Assembly (NCBI GenBank): GCA_902573755.1
Contig: CACGLD010000008.1
Location: 1 to 32,957 of the forward strand
Direction: 5' to 3'
From: an uncultured Pelagibacteraceae bacterium
GTDB lineage: Bacteria; Pseudomonadota; Alphaproteobacteria; Pelagibacterales; Pelagibacteraceae
Length of the DNA: 32,957 bases
The stretch's first letter is position 1. Each line of letters begins with the position of its first letter. The notes under the pieces were generated by a model that saw only the letters and a list, made by a program, of their open reading frames with translations, had not been told where the DNA came from and did no database searches. This document shows positions 31,578 to 32,957 of this stretch, piece by piece. The position numbers were made by a program, and so were the translations under genes.

Positions 31578-32141
31578 TTACCAAGAGGAATTTGGACCTT
31601 TTAAGAATTCTATTTCTTCTTCAGTAGACTCTCGTCCTAAAATTTCATTTCTATGAGGATATCTATGAAATTGTCTAATTGCTTTTGTATGATCTTGCCA
31701 AAATTTTTTTATTTCATTATATCCTTCGTGTTCTCTTAAATATTTGTTTAATAAGTAATAGGCCATTTCATGATCACTGATTTCCTCACTATGAATTAAA
31801 GGTAGCAACATAAAAAATCTTTGATTTACATTCATGGCTTCTAAATAACCTGAATAAACTGCATCGTTTACTATCAATCTGGTTTTTTGATCTTGAACAA
31901 ATGCTTTTTTATCATTTCTAAACATATTTCTTGAAAACTGATCAAATAAAATAACTAACGCCAGACAACTCATGGGGTTATCTTGCCAATCATCATATTC
32001 ATTTTGACAAGCAAGTTCGTAGTCTTTTAAAAAATTATCTTTTATTTTTTGATCAAACTTTTCATCTTTTTTAAATCGCATTTCAGAAGGAGTTTCTTTA
32101 AACCAAAAATCTAGAATTACTTGTGCTCGTTCTGGTATCAT
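31578..32141 (-). CDS. DUF924 family protein
   Basis: A 187-residue, mainly helical cytoplasmic protein of the DUF924 family: VILDFWFKETPSE at the N-terminus, LALVILFDQFSRNMFRND near residue 60, RFFMLLPLIHSEE and a HPHRNEILGRESTEEE-like YPHRNEILGRESTEEE near the C-terminus. The helix layout suggests a tetratricopeptide-like shape. Its role is unknown. The ATG overlaps the stop of the inositol-monophosphatase fragment (ATGA), and the DUF952 gene follows by one base. Confidence 0.87.
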   Translation of the reverse strand: MIPERAQVILDFWFKETPSEMRFKKDEKFDQKIKDNFLKDYELACQNEYDDWQDNPMSCLALVILFDQFSRNMFRNDKKAFVQDQKTRLIVNDAVYSGYLEAMNVNQRFFMLLPLIHSEEISDHEMAYYLLNKYLREHEGYNEIKKFWQDHTKAIRQFHRYPHRNEILGRESTEEEIEFLKGPNSSW

Positions 32142-32553
32142 TCCGCTAATGGTTTTAATAATTTTAAAATTTTATTATGATTAGCTTTATTATTTGAAAC
32201 AATAATATTTCCTCCAACAACAGGGTTTTTGTTTCCCCAAGTAGTTACTATTGCTCCTGCTGCTCTAACGATTGGCATTATTGGATGAATATCCCAAATC
32301 TTATTTGCACATTGTGCGACCATTTCAAGCCTACCTTCAGCTAATTGACAATAAGTCAATGCATCAAAACATGGAAATTGCATTCTTTTGATAAATTTTT
32401 GGATTTTTGATTGTTGCTTTAAAGTTAATTGATTGTGAAAAGCAGCTGCTAATTTTGCATTAGTAAAATTCAATTTTGAGTTAACATTAAGTTTTCTTTT
32501 TTTTCAGACCCATTATTAAAATAAACCTTATTTTCAATTAGCTCAATTTTCAT
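32138..32553 (-). pseudogene. C-terminal fragment of an inositol-monophosphatase-family gene with probable frameshift
   Basis: From a TTG at 32473 a 111-residue ORF encodes the C-terminal half of an IMPase-fold phosphatase: FDALTYCQLAEGRLEMV, then NKIWDIHPIMPIVRAAGAIVT, containing the metal-binding Trp-Asp. The N-terminal half with the catalytic Glu and DPxDGT motif is absent from this strand. Upstream, a second frame from an ATG at 32553 reads MKIELIENKVYFNNGSEKK and would join this one if a run of eight A at about 32497-32504 were one base longer, so a homopolymer frameshift (real or a sequencing error) is likely. A TGA sits four codons before that ATG. The end overlaps the DUF924 start, as in an operon. 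Whether this is decay, inversion or assembly error is discussed in the findings. Confidence 0.6.
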
Positions 32554-32620
32554 AATAGTAAGTCAAGGATTATTTAAAATTTAACTTTAATCAACATAAA
32601 TTAAATAGTAAGAGTTCATT

Positions 32621-32957
32621 GTGAAAAAATTTGATACAAAAAAATATCCAATATATGCAAGCTTTTTAAATCAACTTGCTAAAGATTTAACCAAGTTTTA
32701 TTACGCCAAGTTAGATAAGCCATTTAAGATAACTAACAAGATGAAAGGCAAAGGTTATGATCCTGTAACATCATCAGATAAAGCCTTTGAAAAATTTATA
32801 AGATCTAAAATTTCAAAAAAATTCCCAAATCACCAAATTATAGGTGAGGAATATGGTCATAAAAATACCAAGAGTGAGTTTTCATGGGTGATTGATCCAA
32901 TTGATGGTACCAGATCATACGTTGTAGGTAATCCTAGTTGGAGCAATCTCATTTCAT
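32621..32957 (+). CDS. Inositol-monophosphatase-family protein, N-terminal part (runs off the window)
   Basis: From a GTG at 32621 the frame stays open to the window end and encodes 112 residues of the N-terminal half of an IMPase-fold phosphatase. Seen are DYDPVTSSDKA-like GYDPVTSSDKA near residue 47, GEEYG with the catalytic Glu near 79, and the metal-binding motif DPIDGTRSYVVGNPSW near 95. Such enzymes remove phosphate from inositol phosphate, histidinol phosphate, PAP or fructose bisphosphate in the cytoplasm. No ribosome binding site is obvious. The C-terminal half lies beyond the window if the gene is complete. It is divergent from the fragment at 32138-32553. Confidence 0.8.
   Translation, partial: MKKFDTKKYPIYASFLNQLAKDLTKFYYAKLDKPFKITNKMKGKGYDPVTSSDKAFEKFIRSKISKKFPNHQIIGEEYGHKNTKSEFSWVIDPIDGTRSYVVGNPSWSNLIS

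Noticed and set aside
1-32957. CRISPR arrays, IS elements, prophage genes, tRNA or rRNA genes
   Set aside because: No spaced repeats, transposase or integrase motifs, or cloverleaf sequences were found by eye on either strand.

Overview
The window is very AT-rich and densely packed: no gene-free stretch exceeds 300 bases, and neighbouring genes often overlap by 1 to 20 bases. With a betaine importer, two sugar-type ABC importers and a small cysE-cysK pair, it looks like a streamlined marine alphaproteobacterium of the SAR11 (Pelagibacterales) type. This is inferred from composition and gene style, because no rRNA or other marker gene is present. I saw no tRNA, rRNA, CRISPR array, IS element or prophage gene.

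Layout. (1) 1-6380: the 3' part of an Ldh2-family dehydrogenase, a small membrane protein, a tandem winged-helix regulator with candidate operators, a BASS-family transporter, then a + strand run of NDP-sugar epimerase, phosphate acetyl/butyryltransferase and a HisD-family dehydrogenase of the sulfopropanediol (HpsN) type. The Ldh2, Pta-type and HpsN-like genes would fit catabolism of a C3 sulfonate, but no desulfonating enzyme is visible.

(2) 6384-20764: a two-sided nutrient-acquisition locus. The - strand carries a tandem NTF2/SnoaL-like protein, an importer ATPase, a binding protein, two permeases and a GH63-type glycosidase. The + strand carries a cupin, a second tandem NTF2-like protein, a MetE-C-like zinc methyltransferase, a second binding protein, two permeases and a HAD-like protein whose motif I Asp residues are lost. 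Only one ATPase gene is present for the two importers. Both binding-protein promoters have an inverted repeat over the -35 region. This locus is the best candidate here for an undescribed pathway.

(3) 20751-25704: a - strand glycine-betaine/proline importer operon, proX-proV-proW, followed closely by a LysE-family exporter and an alpha/beta hydrolase. ProW has an unusual N-terminal DUF2628-like and coiled-coil extension. All three binding-protein genes in the window are followed by an intercistronic hairpin.

(4) 25806-32957: a VOC protein, cysE-cysK, a four-helix membrane protein, five small genes (two secreted, a DUF3764-like, a GYD-like and an NTF2-like protein), an SMR-DUF2798-SMR trio in which both SMR proteins lack the proton-coupling glutamate, and DUF952 and DUF924 proteins. 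The right edge holds a C-terminal fragment of an inositol-monophosphatase-family gene on the - strand beside an N-terminal part of such a gene on the + strand. This could be a rearrangement, a decayed paralogue or an assembly/amplification chimera.
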